64,000 nucleotides of DNA, taken from assembly GCF_024584705.1 (NCBI RefSeq), contig NZ_CP097384.1:6014001-6078000 (forward strand), in the 5' to 3' direction. This DNA is from Blastopirellula sp. J2-11. GTDB lineage: Bacteria; Planctomycetota; Planctomycetia; Pirellulales; Pirellulaceae. Positions 8,918 through 17,935 of the stretch are shown here, one piece after another. The position numbers and the translations under genes were made by a program. The stretch's first letter is position 1; the number at the start of each line of letters is the position of its first letter. The notes beneath the pieces were generated by a model. It did no database searches, was not told the DNA's origin, and saw nothing but the letters and a program-made list of their open reading frames with translations.

Positions 8918-10087
8918 TTAATCGAGCCAGGTTCGATCTTCCAGACGCTCCGGAACGTACACGTCGGTCACGTAGCTCAGCCCTTGGCTGATCAATGCTT
9001 CGACTTCCAACTTGAAACCATTGTCCAAGAGCTTTTGAATCTCTTTTTGCCAGGTCTTTTTCTGCTCGAACCAGGGGTATTTGGCGATTTGCTTGGCCCG
9101 CTTGCGGTCGGTGTCGTTCAGGGCGATCTGGACGCTGGGGTTTAGATCGCAACGTTCGTAGTCGATCGCCCGCAATCCGAGAAACTTCGCCTCCGGCACG
9201 GCCATGCGTTTCGACTCGTAGGCCAGATTGATCGAGCCTTGCTTGATCACGCTGTAAATGTAGTATCCCCACGGGTCGTTATCAAAGACGCAATAGATCG
9301 GCAGTTTCAGTTCGTTGTGCAAGCGATGGAGCAGCCGCCGAACGCCGCGCGGCGGTTGTCCGCTGCCGTGCGTCAAAATGCAGTTGTGTTTCTTCCAGAA
9401 CTTGTCTTCGTTGAAGCGCTGCCAGACCGTATCTTTTTCGACATGCAGGACAAAGTCGGCGCCGCATTCGGTAAATTGGATCACATCGGCTTCGACGATC
9501 GAGGGAATGCCGTAACCGCCGCTTCCCATCCGCGAGCAGTCGATCGTGTCTCCCTTGTCATTCAGGATGATGTTGCCGACCATGCTGCCGCGCTGCTGGG
9601 CGTACAAATGCAGTTCTTCGCGGAGCGATTCGAGCAAGACTTCCAAGTCTTCGATGATCGGATCGCTTTCGGCCTGATCGCTAAAGGTTTCTTCTTTGGT
9701 CCCGGCGATCGTATGCTTCATCAGATAGTAGAGACCCCGGATGCTGGTCGTCTTGCCTGATTCAACCAATCGCTTGCAGCCTGCGGCGGCCAGCATCGTC
9801 TGCATGTAGCTCTTCGCCTGATTCAAGTTGAAGAGTTGCCGTGCGGTCGTATTTTTCCCCATCTCCAAGATTCGCTGCGACTTGTTGTAGCGAACGTTCG
9901 AGAGGCTGCGCGTCGGAATTTCGAGCCGGGGATCCTTGGTCTTCTGCGCTGAAGCGACAACGGTGTCCGCTAGATTGATCAGACTGCCGATCGTCTTTTT
10001 GTCGCGCTGCGTCAGCTTGACCTTTTCGCTGGTGTCGCTGCGCAACGGTAGGCCCGCTTGCTTTTTGACAGATTTCTTCTTGGCCAT
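8918..10087 (-). CDS. top6A: DNA topoisomerase VI subunit A (Spo11-like)
   Basis: A 389-residue catalytic subunit of the type IIB topoisomerase. The winged-helix (5Y-CAP) domain carries the active-site tyrosine pair at 120-121 in SIRGLYYLMK. The Toprim domain has E216 in HVEKDT and D268/D270 in VFDNDPWGYY, which bind magnesium. Together these residues make the transient double-strand break and the covalent 5'-phosphotyrosine. The N-terminus is basic. Length fits the family. It is read 160 nt after subunit B, so the two would be made together. All catalytic residues seen are intact, so an active enzyme is expected. Confidence 0.95.
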   Translation of the reverse strand: MAKKKSVKKQAGLPLRSDTSEKVKLTQRDKKTIGSLINLADTVVASAQKTKDPRLEIPTRSLSNVRYNKSQRILEMGKNTTARQLFNLNQAKSYMQTMLAAAGCKRLVESGKTTSIRGLYYLMKHTIAGTKEETFSDQAESDPIIEDLEVLLESLREELHLYAQQRGSMVGNIILNDKGDTIDCSRMGSGGYGIPSIVEADVIQFTECGADFVLHVEKDTVWQRFNEDKFWKKHNCILTHGSGQPPRGVRRLLHRLHNELKLPIYCVFDNDPWGYYIYSVIKQGSINLAYESKRMAVPEAKFLGLRAIDYERCDLNPSVQIALNDTDRKRAKQIAKYPWFEQKKTWQKEIQKLLDNGFKLEVEALISQGLSYVTDVYVPERLEDRTWLD

Positions 10088-10178
10088 GGAGCTATATCTA
10101 TTTGGGGAAGTTATGTTCGAGTGCGACGGTTCGATGAACCGTGTTGATTACGTGTGGTTTTGCGATGGATGCGAGGCG

Positions 10179-10227
10179 CTGGGTTTCGCTGCGCTGACCC
10201 AGGCGTGATGTTGGGTCTAGACCCAAC
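10179..10227. repeat. Two adjacent palindromes between topoisomerase VI genes
   Basis: CTGGGT...ACCCAG (10179-10202, 12-nt loop) is followed by the perfect 18-nt palindrome GTTGGGTCTAGACCCAAC (10210-10227). They lie between the end of subunit B and the start of subunit A. They could attenuate transcription into the second gene or be repeat relics. No T-run follows. Confidence 0.75.
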
Positions 10228-10247
10228 CTACAGGGATCAGTCGCCGA

Positions 10248-12311
10248 TTATTCGTCTTCCAGTTCGTCGAACGCCTCGTCACTTCCGTCGTTCAGGGGCG
10301 CGTCGTCCTCGGGTTCTCCGTTGGAGTTTGGTCGATTGAGCAACTCTTCTGTCGTCTTTTCGACGATCAACACGTTGTCGCCAAAGTCCTCCGTTTCATC
10401 GACCAGCTTGCCCGACGTATTTAGTTTCATGTCGGCCTCGGCTGTCTTCTTCTGCGCGACCGCCATCAGGTTGTCGTAGACCGATTGTCGATCGCAACCG
10501 TTCAACTCACTGACCGCGGTGGCGACTTCTCCCAGATAACGGAGGAAGATGCTGCGGCGATCGGCTTGCTGTTTGACCAATTGGCGTTTGCGGAGGAACA
10601 TGCCGAGCTTGCGTCCTACCGCTTGCAGTCCCAGCCGTAGTTCTTTTTGAATTTCGGGATAGCTGGCGACCGCTTCCTTCGATTCGCTGGTGAACGGGAC
10701 CCAAACGCTCGCCATGTGGACCATCAGCGTGACGGGGCCGCTGGGAACGTTGCCGCGCGACTGCGACAGTCCGTAGCTGCGCCAATTCATGCTGGTGATT
10801 GACTGCGTGATGGCGCACCCAGCCTGGCTGAATTGCAGCGGTACGCGGTTGGCGTAGCGCAAGACGTTCATCGATTGTCCTTCGTTGACGTTGACGTTTT
10901 GCATCGCGTCAAACAAAGCGTCGATCTCGCGCGGCTTCAACTTGCCGGGGCTCTTCCGTGCGCCCATCTTGGACGCTTTGGTGATCTTGTCGGCCGCGTC
11001 GGCGCCAAGTCCGTTGAAGGTGTTGATCAAAAACTGGCGAACGGTGCGCGCATCGCTTTCCGATAGCAATTCCTTCAGCAGATCCTTGGTGATCTTGGTC
11101 GTTTCGACGGCCCCGCCGTAGGCGAGCGCCACTTCGATCAAAAACGGGTTTCCTCGATAGACCGACGGCGGTCGCGTCGCCGCGCAGTAGAACTCGGCCG
11201 GCACCACTTGGTGCATTCCCTTTAACAGCAGTTCCTCGCCGATCGGCACAATACAATCGGTCGATGGATTGCTGATCTTTGTCGCTTGAATCGCGTGGTA
11301 CAGCTTCTCGATATCATCGCGAGTCAGCTTTTTGCCATGCGTGCGCGTGCCGATCTTCGCTCCCTCGCAAATCTGCTTGGCGATCCCGTTGGAAACGCGC
11401 GAGAACGAGTTGGTCAGAAAGCCGGAAATGGTCGTTTCCGGCGTTTCCTTCAGCATAGTGATCAAGCGGCCGACCTCAACGCCGTAGGGATGCGGCTTGA
11501 TTTCGACCGGTTCCGGCGGCAATTTGCGCGTCGAACGACTGTAGAGCCGTAGATTGTTTTCCGGATCCAGATAGTGGATCGTCACATGCGGATTGGCGAT
11601 CGCCGTTTGTTCTAGATACTCGTCCACGCTGCCGCGACCGCGCTGGTACTTCGCTTCCAACTCGATAGTGACGCGCGTACCGCTGCGCAGTTCCGCCGGC
11701 TTGGCGTCCGGCGTCTTCGGATCGTAATGAGTGACCCATTCGATGCCGTGATCGGCGATGTACTTATGTCCTTTTTCGCCGGCGTCGATATCGATGCCGT
11801 CCAGGATTTCAGGATCATTGGTCTTGGTATTGATCCGCAGCTCGTAGTAGTGAGCCGGTTTGCGGATCGAGACCTTCGAGACAATCTTGACCGGCTTGCC
11901 GGTCGTCAGCAGGCCATACATGCCGGCCGCGCTGATGCCGATACCTTGCTGTCCGCGGCTCATCCGCAGCCGATGAAACTTCGACCCGTACAGCAGTTTC
12001 CCAAAGATCAGCGGGATCTGCTTTTTCATGATGCCGGGTCCGTTGTCTTGGATCCCCGCCTTGTAGCGGTTGGCGCCGGTCTGTTCGACATGGACCCAGA
12101 TTTCGGGCACGATCCCCGCCTCTTCACAAGCGTCCAGCGAATTGTCGACCGCCTCTTTGATGGTGGTCAGCAGCGCTTTGCGGGGATTATCAAAGCCGAG
12201 CAAATGGCGGTTCTTGGCGAAGAACTCGCTGACCGAAATCTCACGCTGGCTTTTGGCCATCGTTTCGGCCGTTGCACGGCGTTTGGTTTTGGGAGAGCTA
12301 GGGGTGGTCAT
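10248..12311 (-). CDS. top6B: DNA topoisomerase VI subunit B (GHKL ATPase)
   Basis: A 687-residue ATPase subunit. The GHKL site has N57 in EAVDNSLDA, D89 in DNGPGI and the glycine-rich lid GQQGIGISAAGMYG near 120-133. A helix-2-turn-helix region, transducer domain and C-terminal part follow in the expected order, and the protein ends in an Asp/Glu-rich tail. ATP binding dimerises this subunit and opens the gate cut by subunit A. The start at 12311 has GAGG about 5 nt upstream; the frame runs on to 12536 but that part has no family features. It is the first gene of the pair. Confidence 0.95.
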   Translation of the reverse strand: MTTPSSPKTKRRATAETMAKSQREISVSEFFAKNRHLLGFDNPRKALLTTIKEAVDNSLDACEEAGIVPEIWVHVEQTGANRYKAGIQDNGPGIMKKQIPLIFGKLLYGSKFHRLRMSRGQQGIGISAAGMYGLLTTGKPVKIVSKVSIRKPAHYYELRINTKTNDPEILDGIDIDAGEKGHKYIADHGIEWVTHYDPKTPDAKPAELRSGTRVTIELEAKYQRGRGSVDEYLEQTAIANPHVTIHYLDPENNLRLYSRSTRKLPPEPVEIKPHPYGVEVGRLITMLKETPETTISGFLTNSFSRVSNGIAKQICEGAKIGTRTHGKKLTRDDIEKLYHAIQATKISNPSTDCIVPIGEELLLKGMHQVVPAEFYCAATRPPSVYRGNPFLIEVALAYGGAVETTKITKDLLKELLSESDARTVRQFLINTFNGLGADAADKITKASKMGARKSPGKLKPREIDALFDAMQNVNVNEGQSMNVLRYANRVPLQFSQAGCAITQSITSMNWRSYGLSQSRGNVPSGPVTLMVHMASVWVPFTSESKEAVASYPEIQKELRLGLQAVGRKLGMFLRKRQLVKQQADRRSIFLRYLGEVATAVSELNGCDRQSVYDNLMAVAQKKTAEADMKLNTSGKLVDETEDFGDNVLIVEKTTEELLNRPNSNGEPEDDAPLNDGSDEAFDELEDE

Positions 12312-12805
12312 TTCCGCCTCAATCGTCGACAAAACGGGCGTTCCTTTCAGGCTGGCAGCGTCAGATCCGTGACATGCTTGGGAAGAGAATGTGTTTCGAC
12401 AAACATCGGCGCGAAAGCCTCCAAACTTCCGTCTGCGGCGTAATTTCGTCGACGGCCAGCCGGGTCGCAACCCCCCACGCAATTTGGGGCAAGGGGCTAG
12501 CGAGCCTGCATGCCGACCGGCGAAAGCGCTAGCCAAGACAAGCTGCCGATTGTAGTAAACTTTGCCGGTTGTAACGACGGCACAATCGGCGAGTTTGCGG
12601 AAAAGACGGCAGCATCGTCACACTAGGGGCATTTGGCACAATCAGGTGAGAAACATTCACGCGCCGTCTGCGGAGTTCCGAATAACGTTTCCAGCAGTCG
12701 AATCTTTGCGCGCCGTCCAACGAGGGGCAAACGCGCGATACCCAACCGAACACTCAATTACTGCTCGACGGCGGCCAGACATGCCGCATGCCGAAGGAGA
12801 CGACG
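12312..12805. other. Intergenic region upstream of topoisomerase VI
   Basis: A 494-nt divergent spacer that should hold the promoters of top6B and of the small secreted protein. An 8-bp inverted repeat GGCTAGCG...CGCTAGCC spans 12495-12534 with a 24-nt loop. Nothing else was recognised, and no short frame here shows family features or a credible ribosome site. Confidence 0.4.
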
Positions 12806-13144
12806 ATGCAAACTTTCGCCATCCGTGTGCTGTTCTGCGGATTTGTTTTGGCCGCTGGCCTGACTGCCGTATCGACCGCGTCGGCCCAACAGCCGTTTAC
12901 GCAGTACTACGTCGCCGACCAACAGACCGGCGTCCACGCTGAGATGTACGTCGCGCCGTTCCCGACACCGCCGCTGGTCGGTCATACGTCGATCACGTAT
13001 CCGCCGCTGGCTCCGCACGAGTTTTTGTACCCGCATACGCGACGTTACTACCAAACCTACAACGGCGGCCGCGGCTGGAATCGGACGACCGTGAAATGGT
13101 ACGGCGGTCATAACTGGCTCTCGCCGGCGAATCCGTTGTTCTAA
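12806..13144 (+). CDS. Small secreted protein of unknown function
   Basis: A 112-residue protein with a clear signal peptide, predicted cleavage after the ASA motif (TASAQQPF). The mature part is short, rich in Tyr, Pro, Trp and His, and contains RRYYQTYNGGRGWNR near the C-terminus. AAGGAG lies 7 nt before the ATG at 12806, which decides the start over an ATG at 12788. It is followed 44 nt later by another small secreted protein. No family was recognised. Confidence 0.75.
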   Translation: MQTFAIRVLFCGFVLAAGLTAVSTASAQQPFTQYYVADQQTGVHAEMYVAPFPTPPLVGHTSITYPPLAPHEFLYPHTRRYYQTYNGGRGWNRTTVKWYGGHNWLSPANPLF

Positions 13145-13188
13145 GTCGGCCAGACGACCACGCAAGTTCTACGCAAGGATCCCTAGCG

Positions 13189-13701
13189 ATGACCCGTAAT
13201 CTGATTTTCGCCGCATTGGTCGGCATTGCGGCTTCGGCCGCGGCCGCCGGCAGCGCTGAAGCCGGCTGGCCCGTCACCTATAACGGCGCCGCCGTAATCG
13301 CCGCAGAGAATGCACAGACCTATCCATGGCACGGGGGCTATTACTACGAGAACTGGCACACGCCGATGGCCCTGGTCGTGCCGCCGACCGCTTCACTGCA
13401 AACCAACTACAGCTGGGGCGTTCCCTCCAGCCGCGTGACGCCGATCAACCATCAGTTCACGCCGGTCAATCCCGGTCCCGTGGGGGACGTGTCGCAACTG
13501 AGCCCCACCCCGTACTGGCCTAGCAACACTTACCAGTTCGGCGTTTACTACGTTCGCGGACCTTGGCAGCATCGCGAGCCGAATCCTTACAGCTCGATGC
13601 ATCACCACGGCGGCGGCGGTGTCGGCAGCCGACTATTCCATCGCGGCGGCGCCGGTTGCGGCAATGGGAACTGCAACGGCAATTGCCCCACCTGCCGCTA
13701 A
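13189..13701 (+). CDS. Secreted protein with His/Gly/Cys-rich tail
   Basis: A 170-residue exported protein with a signal peptide cut near AEAGWP. The middle is rich in Tyr, Trp and Pro. The last 35 residues are unusual: HHHGGGG, then GCGNGNCNGNCPTC, with four cysteines in a Gly/Asn context and several histidines, which suggests metal binding or disulfide cross-linking. Co-oriented with the protein at 12806 and followed by a strong terminator, so the two probably form one unit. Function unknown. Confidence 0.8.
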   Translation: MTRNLIFAALVGIAASAAAAGSAEAGWPVTYNGAAVIAAENAQTYPWHGGYYYENWHTPMALVVPPTASLQTNYSWGVPSSRVTPINHQFTPVNPGPVGDVSQLSPTPYWPSNTYQFGVYYVRGPWQHREPNPYSSMHHHGGGGVGSRLFHRGGAGCGNGNCNGNCPTCR

Positions 13702-13724
13702 GACAAATCAACGTTTTTCCTAAG

Positions 13725-13755
13725 AAAAAGGGGAGCCGCAAGGTTCCCCTTTTTT
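13725..13755. terminator. Bidirectional intrinsic terminator
   Basis: AAAAAGGGGAGCC-GCAA-GGTTCCCCTTTTTT forms a GC-rich stem with A/T tracts on both sides, so it works on either strand. It separates the secreted-protein gene from the convergent der gene. Confidence 0.9.
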
Positions 13756-13794
13756 GATGCGCACAACGGATGCGACCACCGGCGAACGACGCAG

Positions 13795-15216
13795 CTATTC
13801 GTCTTTCGATTCGTTCAACAAGTCGCTGATCGCGGCGTCGCCGGAGTCCGAATCTTGCGGATCCTCGGTGTCGCCTGACTGGGCGTCCCCTTTGAAGTCC
13901 GCTTCTTGGCGTCGATGGAGATAGAGCTTGATCGGCACTTCACTGAAGCTGACATGATCGCGGATCATCGACAACAGATAACGACGATAGCCGTCGCTAA
14001 ACGCTTTGGGCGAATTGCACTTCAAAACAATTGTCGGCGGCTGAGCGCCGATCTGCGTGGCGAAGTAAATTTTCGGACGGCGCAGTTTGTAAAGCGGCGG
14101 CGGCGTCTTCTCGATCGCAAACCGCACGATGCGGTTGAGTTCGCCGGTCGTGATCCGTTCGAGCGATTGCTTGAACAACATCTGAGCGTGGTTCAGCAGC
14201 GCTTTCACATTTTTGCCGGTCTGCCCTGTAATAAACGCCACCGGCGCGTAGGGAATGTTCCGGAAGGTGTCGTGCAAATAGGTCGCCCAGCGATCGGTCG
14301 GCATCTTGTCGTGGTAAAGATCCCACTTGTTGACGACAAACACGACCGGCTTGTAGTTCTCGGCGATGTAGGCGATCAGTTGTTTGTCAACTTTGCTGAT
14401 TTGCTGCGACGCGTCGAAGAACATCAGCACGACGTCGGCCCGGCGAATGCTTCGTTCGGCGCGATGCGTGCTGTAAAAGTCGACGTCGGTCTTGACGCTG
14501 ACGCGGCGGCGCAAGCCAGGCGTATCGATCGCGGTGAATGACTTTCCGTCGAGTTCAAAGCGAATATCGACGCTGTCACGCGTCGTGCCGGCGACTTCGC
14601 TGACGATCATCCGTTCGGCGCGAGCCAAGGTGTTGACGAAAGTGCTCTTGCCGACATTTCGCCGCCCAACCACTGCGATTTTCATCTCGGGCTCGCCGGT
14701 CTGCTCCCCTTCTTCGGCATCGGGAAGGCGATCGGCAATGACGTTCAACAGGTCATCTTTGTTCCGATTTTGCAACGTGCTGACCGGCACCAACTTGCCG
14801 CGACCCAGTTGATAAAACTGGTCGGCGTCGTGATCCATGTGCTGCTCGTCGGTCTTGTTGGCGACCAGGACGATCGGCTTGTTGACGTGGCGCAGACGAC
14901 GGGCCACCTCTTGATCGAGCGGCAGAATCCCCTCGCGGGTATCGACAACAAACAAGATCAGATCGGCCGAATCAATCGCGACCGCAATCTGCTGCTCGAT
15001 TTCGTCGGTCAGGTCATCGACATCATTCACGCCGATCCCGCCGGTATCGACGATCTCAAAATAGCGGTCGCGCCACTGCATTAGGTAGGTCATGCGGTCG
15101 CGGGTTACCCCGGCCACATTGTCAACGATCGCCAAACGACGGCCGGCAAGCCAATTGAACAGGCTCGATTTGCCCACATTGGGACGACCGACGATAACGA
15201 TTTGCGGCAAACTCAT
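13795..15216 (-). CDS. der: Ribosome-assembly GTPase Der (EngA)
   Basis: A 473-residue protein with two tandem GTPase domains, the hallmark of Der. The first P-loop is GRPNVGKSS at 10-18, and the second is GRRNVGKST near 180-190. Switch motifs DTGG and DTPG and base-recognition motifs NKTD and NKWD are present. The C-terminal KH-like domain follows, then about 30 acidic residues. Der acts in maturation of the large ribosomal subunit. Function is essential in most bacteria. It stands alone, convergent with the secreted-protein pair. Confidence 0.97.
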   Translation of the reverse strand: MSLPQIVIVGRPNVGKSSLFNWLAGRRLAIVDNVAGVTRDRMTYLMQWRDRYFEIVDTGGIGVNDVDDLTDEIEQQIAVAIDSADLILFVVDTREGILPLDQEVARRLRHVNKPIVLVANKTDEQHMDHDADQFYQLGRGKLVPVSTLQNRNKDDLLNVIADRLPDAEEGEQTGEPEMKIAVVGRRNVGKSTFVNTLARAERMIVSEVAGTTRDSVDIRFELDGKSFTAIDTPGLRRRVSVKTDVDFYSTHRAERSIRRADVVLMFFDASQQISKVDKQLIAYIAENYKPVVFVVNKWDLYHDKMPTDRWATYLHDTFRNIPYAPVAFITGQTGKNVKALLNHAQMLFKQSLERITTGELNRIVRFAIEKTPPPLYKLRRPKIYFATQIGAQPPTIVLKCNSPKAFSDGYRRYLLSMIRDHVSFSEVPIKLYLHRRQEADFKGDAQSGDTEDPQDSDSGDAAISDLLNESKDE

Positions 15217-15560
15217 GATTTCTACGGCTCAAATTGCTAGCGGCGCCGGTCTGTTGCTGGACCGAAATCGCGTTTCGATCGGCAACGTGCCCCCCGACTA
15301 GAGCGGCGCCCAAGTAAACTCCCAGTGTAGACGAAGACGACCTGGAAATCAGCGCGCCAAACGCTTGCCAATCTTGAATCTGACGTTCTGCGGCTATTGC
15401 CTCCGGCGTCTAGCCGACAAAAACCCCCAATCCGCCCAAAATCCCCCATTCTGCGGCGACAGGAAGGAGCGGAAAGCGGCAGCGAGAAAGCGGAGCAAAG
15501 AATGTAGAGCAGCGCTCAGGGGCCGAGTTTTAAAGTTGCGTTATTCTCCTGGTTGGCCGT

Positions 15561-15729
15561 GATAGCTCCGCGATCGGGGCGGCGCAGCCGTAGGAGGCAT
15601 TGGTTCCCCGTAAGCCAGGGGTTTTTCACCATTTCAAACGGTATTAGCGACCACCGAAGCAAGTCCGACCGCGGCTCGATGCCTCTTACCAACTTCGTCG
15701 GCCCCGATAGCGGAGCTATCGGGGCCGAC
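15561..15729. repeat. Hairpin repeats in a 650-nt non-coding region
   Basis: At 15697-15729 the arms GTCGGCCCCGATAGC and GCTATCGGGGCCGAC pair perfectly around GGA. A weaker relative, GATAGCTCCGCGATCGGGGC, is at 15561-15580. The region from 15217 to 15869 holds no supported gene. The strong hairpin lies 141 nt beyond the stop of the pentapeptide-repeat gene that is read toward it, so it may end that transcript, although no T-run follows. Confidence 0.75.
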
Positions 15730-15869
15730 CATGGAACATATATCGCAAAGTTTAAAGATGGCGCATGGGGCTACGATGAGACGAGCTGCGTCTGGTCGCG
15801 GCCGTCCAGAGTTAACTCGATCGCCCCACGGCGGGAAATCGAATCGTTCGATGTTTTCAATGGTTCGTC

Positions 15870-16499
15870 CTACGCCCAGACTTTCCACCAAGGTCGTTTC
15901 GTCCGCGCAATTGGCTGAAATTTTTTGTGTTTCGCACACGCGTTCTTGGCGCGCTCGATCAGCGTTCCTTGCATGTTGGCGTCGTGCATATCGGCGTCGG
16001 TAAAGTCGGCGTCATCAATCTTGGCGCCGCTGAGGTTCGCTCCATTGAGGATCGCTCCGCGAACATCCGCGCGGGTCAGATTGGCCGATGATAGATCGCA
16101 CCGCAAATCGCACATGCTCAAATCGGCTTCGACCAGTCGAGCCGACGAAAGATTGCAATTTTCCATCTTGGCATAGCGCATGTTGGCGCCTGTCATATTA
16201 GCGCCAGTAAACAAGGACCGATAGAGTAACGCATCCGTAAATCGCGACTTCTGCAAATTGGCGCCGGTAAAGTCGGCGTCTTGCGCCGACGCGCCGATAA
16301 ACGAGGCTCCTTCGAGATCCGAGCCGGCGAAGTTGCAACCGTTGAGATTATCACTGTCAAAGACGCAGTCACGAAGAACGCGATTCGAGAGATCTGCCCC
16401 TTTCAGGTTTTTGCCTACCAGTTTTTGCCCCTGAAGGCATTCGGCGTCCATCTCGAGGAGAATGTCGCCGGATTCCCGATGTTTAATTTGAATCATCAT
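15870..16499 (-). CDS. Pentapeptide-repeat protein, copy 1
   Basis: A 209-residue right-handed beta-helix protein with about 25 consecutive A(D/N)LxX-type repeats (for example LKGADLSNR, FTGANLQKS, MTGANMRYA). The N-terminus IQIKHRESGDIL and the C-terminus PWWKVW frame the helix and recur in the paralogue at 16976-17650. There is no signal peptide or membrane segment, so it is probably cytoplasmic. Members of this fold include gyrase-protecting DNA mimics, but most have no known role. The gene order suggests a local duplication. Confidence 0.9.
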   Translation of the reverse strand: MMIQIKHRESGDILLEMDAECLQGQKLVGKNLKGADLSNRVLRDCVFDSDNLNGCNFAGSDLEGASFIGASAQDADFTGANLQKSRFTDALLYRSLFTGANMTGANMRYAKMENCNLSSARLVEADLSMCDLRCDLSSANLTRADVRGAILNGANLSGAKIDDADFTDADMHDANMQGTLIERAKNACAKHKKFQPIARTKRPWWKVWA

Positions 16500-16580
16500 T
16501 AGCTAGTTGCCCGCTTTTATGAGAGATCAGAGATACGACAACCGCGCTATCCTAAGACCAAACACCGCACGAGAAACCAA

Positions 16581-16602
16581 GTATCGTTTGGATAAACGAT
16601 AC
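16581..16602. promoter_or_regulatory. Perfect 9-bp inverted repeat between pentapeptide genes
   Basis: GTATCGTTT-GGAT-AAACGATAC lies 82 nt upstream of the start of pentapeptide-repeat copy 1. It could be an operator for that gene or a small hairpin. The rest of 16500-16975 is moderately AT-rich and carries no supported gene. Confidence 0.45.
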
Positions 16603-16975
16603 CAGTTTAACCCAAGCGACGCTTTACCGGCGATTGAACTCGCCAGCGATGGGTCAGTGGAAAACGTTACGCGATAGTGCCTGCTAGTCTGCACCTACTT
16701 CTCTATTGCGCTCATCATCTATCTACGCCGTGGTCTGAATCGCCCCATTCCATGGCGTCTCTATCCCTGGTCGATATCGAAGCGGCTGCGCCAATGATGC
16801 GTCTAATGACGCTGCGCCGGCGAGCCGTTATCAAGCAATTGCATGCGGGTAAAAGAACGGACCAGTCACTTATGATTCTAGAAAATCAGAAGTGACACCC
16901 CAAGAGAAAAATTGCAACTTTCTTGATGCGTATTGCATAACATACAAACTATTAGCACGTGGCTGGGTGAATGCT

Positions 16976-17650
16976 TTACTTCCAAACTTTCCACCAGGGG
17001 CCCTTCGCTTTGGTGGGTCGACTTTGCCGCTTCTGCAACGCTCCTTCTAGCAACGTTCCTTTGACGATCGCGCCAGTAAGCTTCGCGCCCACGAGTTTAG
17101 CGCCGTCAAGATTCGCGCTGCTAAGGTCAGCGCCCATCAGGATCGCTCCCTCCATTTGTGCGTTACGCAAACTTGTTAGCCGCAATCCGGCGCCGGTCAA
17201 ATCCGAAGAGCGAAGATCGCAGCGGTTCAGCTTGGCCGACGAGAAGTCGCCGCGCAGCGTCGCCATACTGAGATCGCTATCGGACATCAGCGCCGCATTC
17301 AGCTTGGCCGCTGTCAGATCGGCGTAGCGGAACGAACTGCCGGAAAGGGTCGCTTCGACAAACGAGGCGCGTTGCGCCTGCGAGTTAGAAAAATCAGCGC
17401 CTTGTCCGGCGCAGCCATCCAGGATCGCGTCAGCCAGACTCGCGTTCTGCAAACTGGCTTCATCCAGCCGTGCGCCGCGCAGATCGGCATGACGCAAATC
17501 AGCGATATCCAGGATCGCTCCACGCAGATCGGCGCCTGCCAGGTCGGCGTAAGCCAGCGCCTTGCTAGATAGATTTGCTCCGCGCAGCGTATCCGCCGAC
17601 AATCGATGCAGCGGCTCGCCAGTTTCGCGATGTCGAATTTCGATGGGCAT
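16976..17650 (-). CDS. Pentapeptide-repeat protein, copy 2
   Basis: A 224-residue paralogue of the protein at 15870-16499. It has the same frame, with IEIRHRETGEPL at the N-terminus, a long run of A(D/N)LxX repeats and PWWKVWK at the end. The repeats in the two copies are clearly diverged, so the duplication is not recent. No membrane or export signals. The shared termini outside the beta-helix suggest a common partner or dimer contact; that is inference. Confidence 0.9.
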   Translation of the reverse strand: MPIEIRHRETGEPLHRLSADTLRGANLSSKALAYADLAGADLRGAILDIADLRHADLRGARLDEASLQNASLADAILDGCAGQGADFSNSQAQRASFVEATLSGSSFRYADLTAAKLNAALMSDSDLSMATLRGDFSSAKLNRCDLRSSDLTGAGLRLTSLRNAQMEGAILMGADLSSANLDGAKLVGAKLTGAIVKGTLLEGALQKRQSRPTKAKGPWWKVWK

Positions 17651-17935
17651 AGCTCAACCGCGCCTAAGTTGCAAAAGTAAGCCGAATCGATCTCCCCCTG
17701 CGGGACAAAATAGGCGAAAAGAGAGGGCTTGGGCGCATGCCGCTAGCGAATTTTCGCAAAGTTCCAGCCCGCGAAAATTCCGCCAAAACCAAATCTCATC
17801 CTTCTACCGCAAAGGTTGGGTAAACCCGAATATAGAGAGAGCCCTGGCGACTCCCTAGAGTTTCTGCTTTAGTTTTTGATGAAGATTCCGCGTCTATTTC
17901 GCGTTCAAACCAGACACCGCAGGAAGAAATTCAGC

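Noticed and set aside
11727-12443. 238-residue frame antisense to topoisomerase VI subunit B
   Set aside because: Shadow of a gene with intact ATPase motifs on the other strand.
15600-15650. CCCC...GGGG followed by TTTTT, terminator-like
   Set aside because: The stem is only four base pairs and no gene ends just before it on that strand.
16677-16895. 72-residue frame between the pentapeptide-repeat genes
   Set aside because: No ribosome site, no motif, and ordinary intergenic composition.
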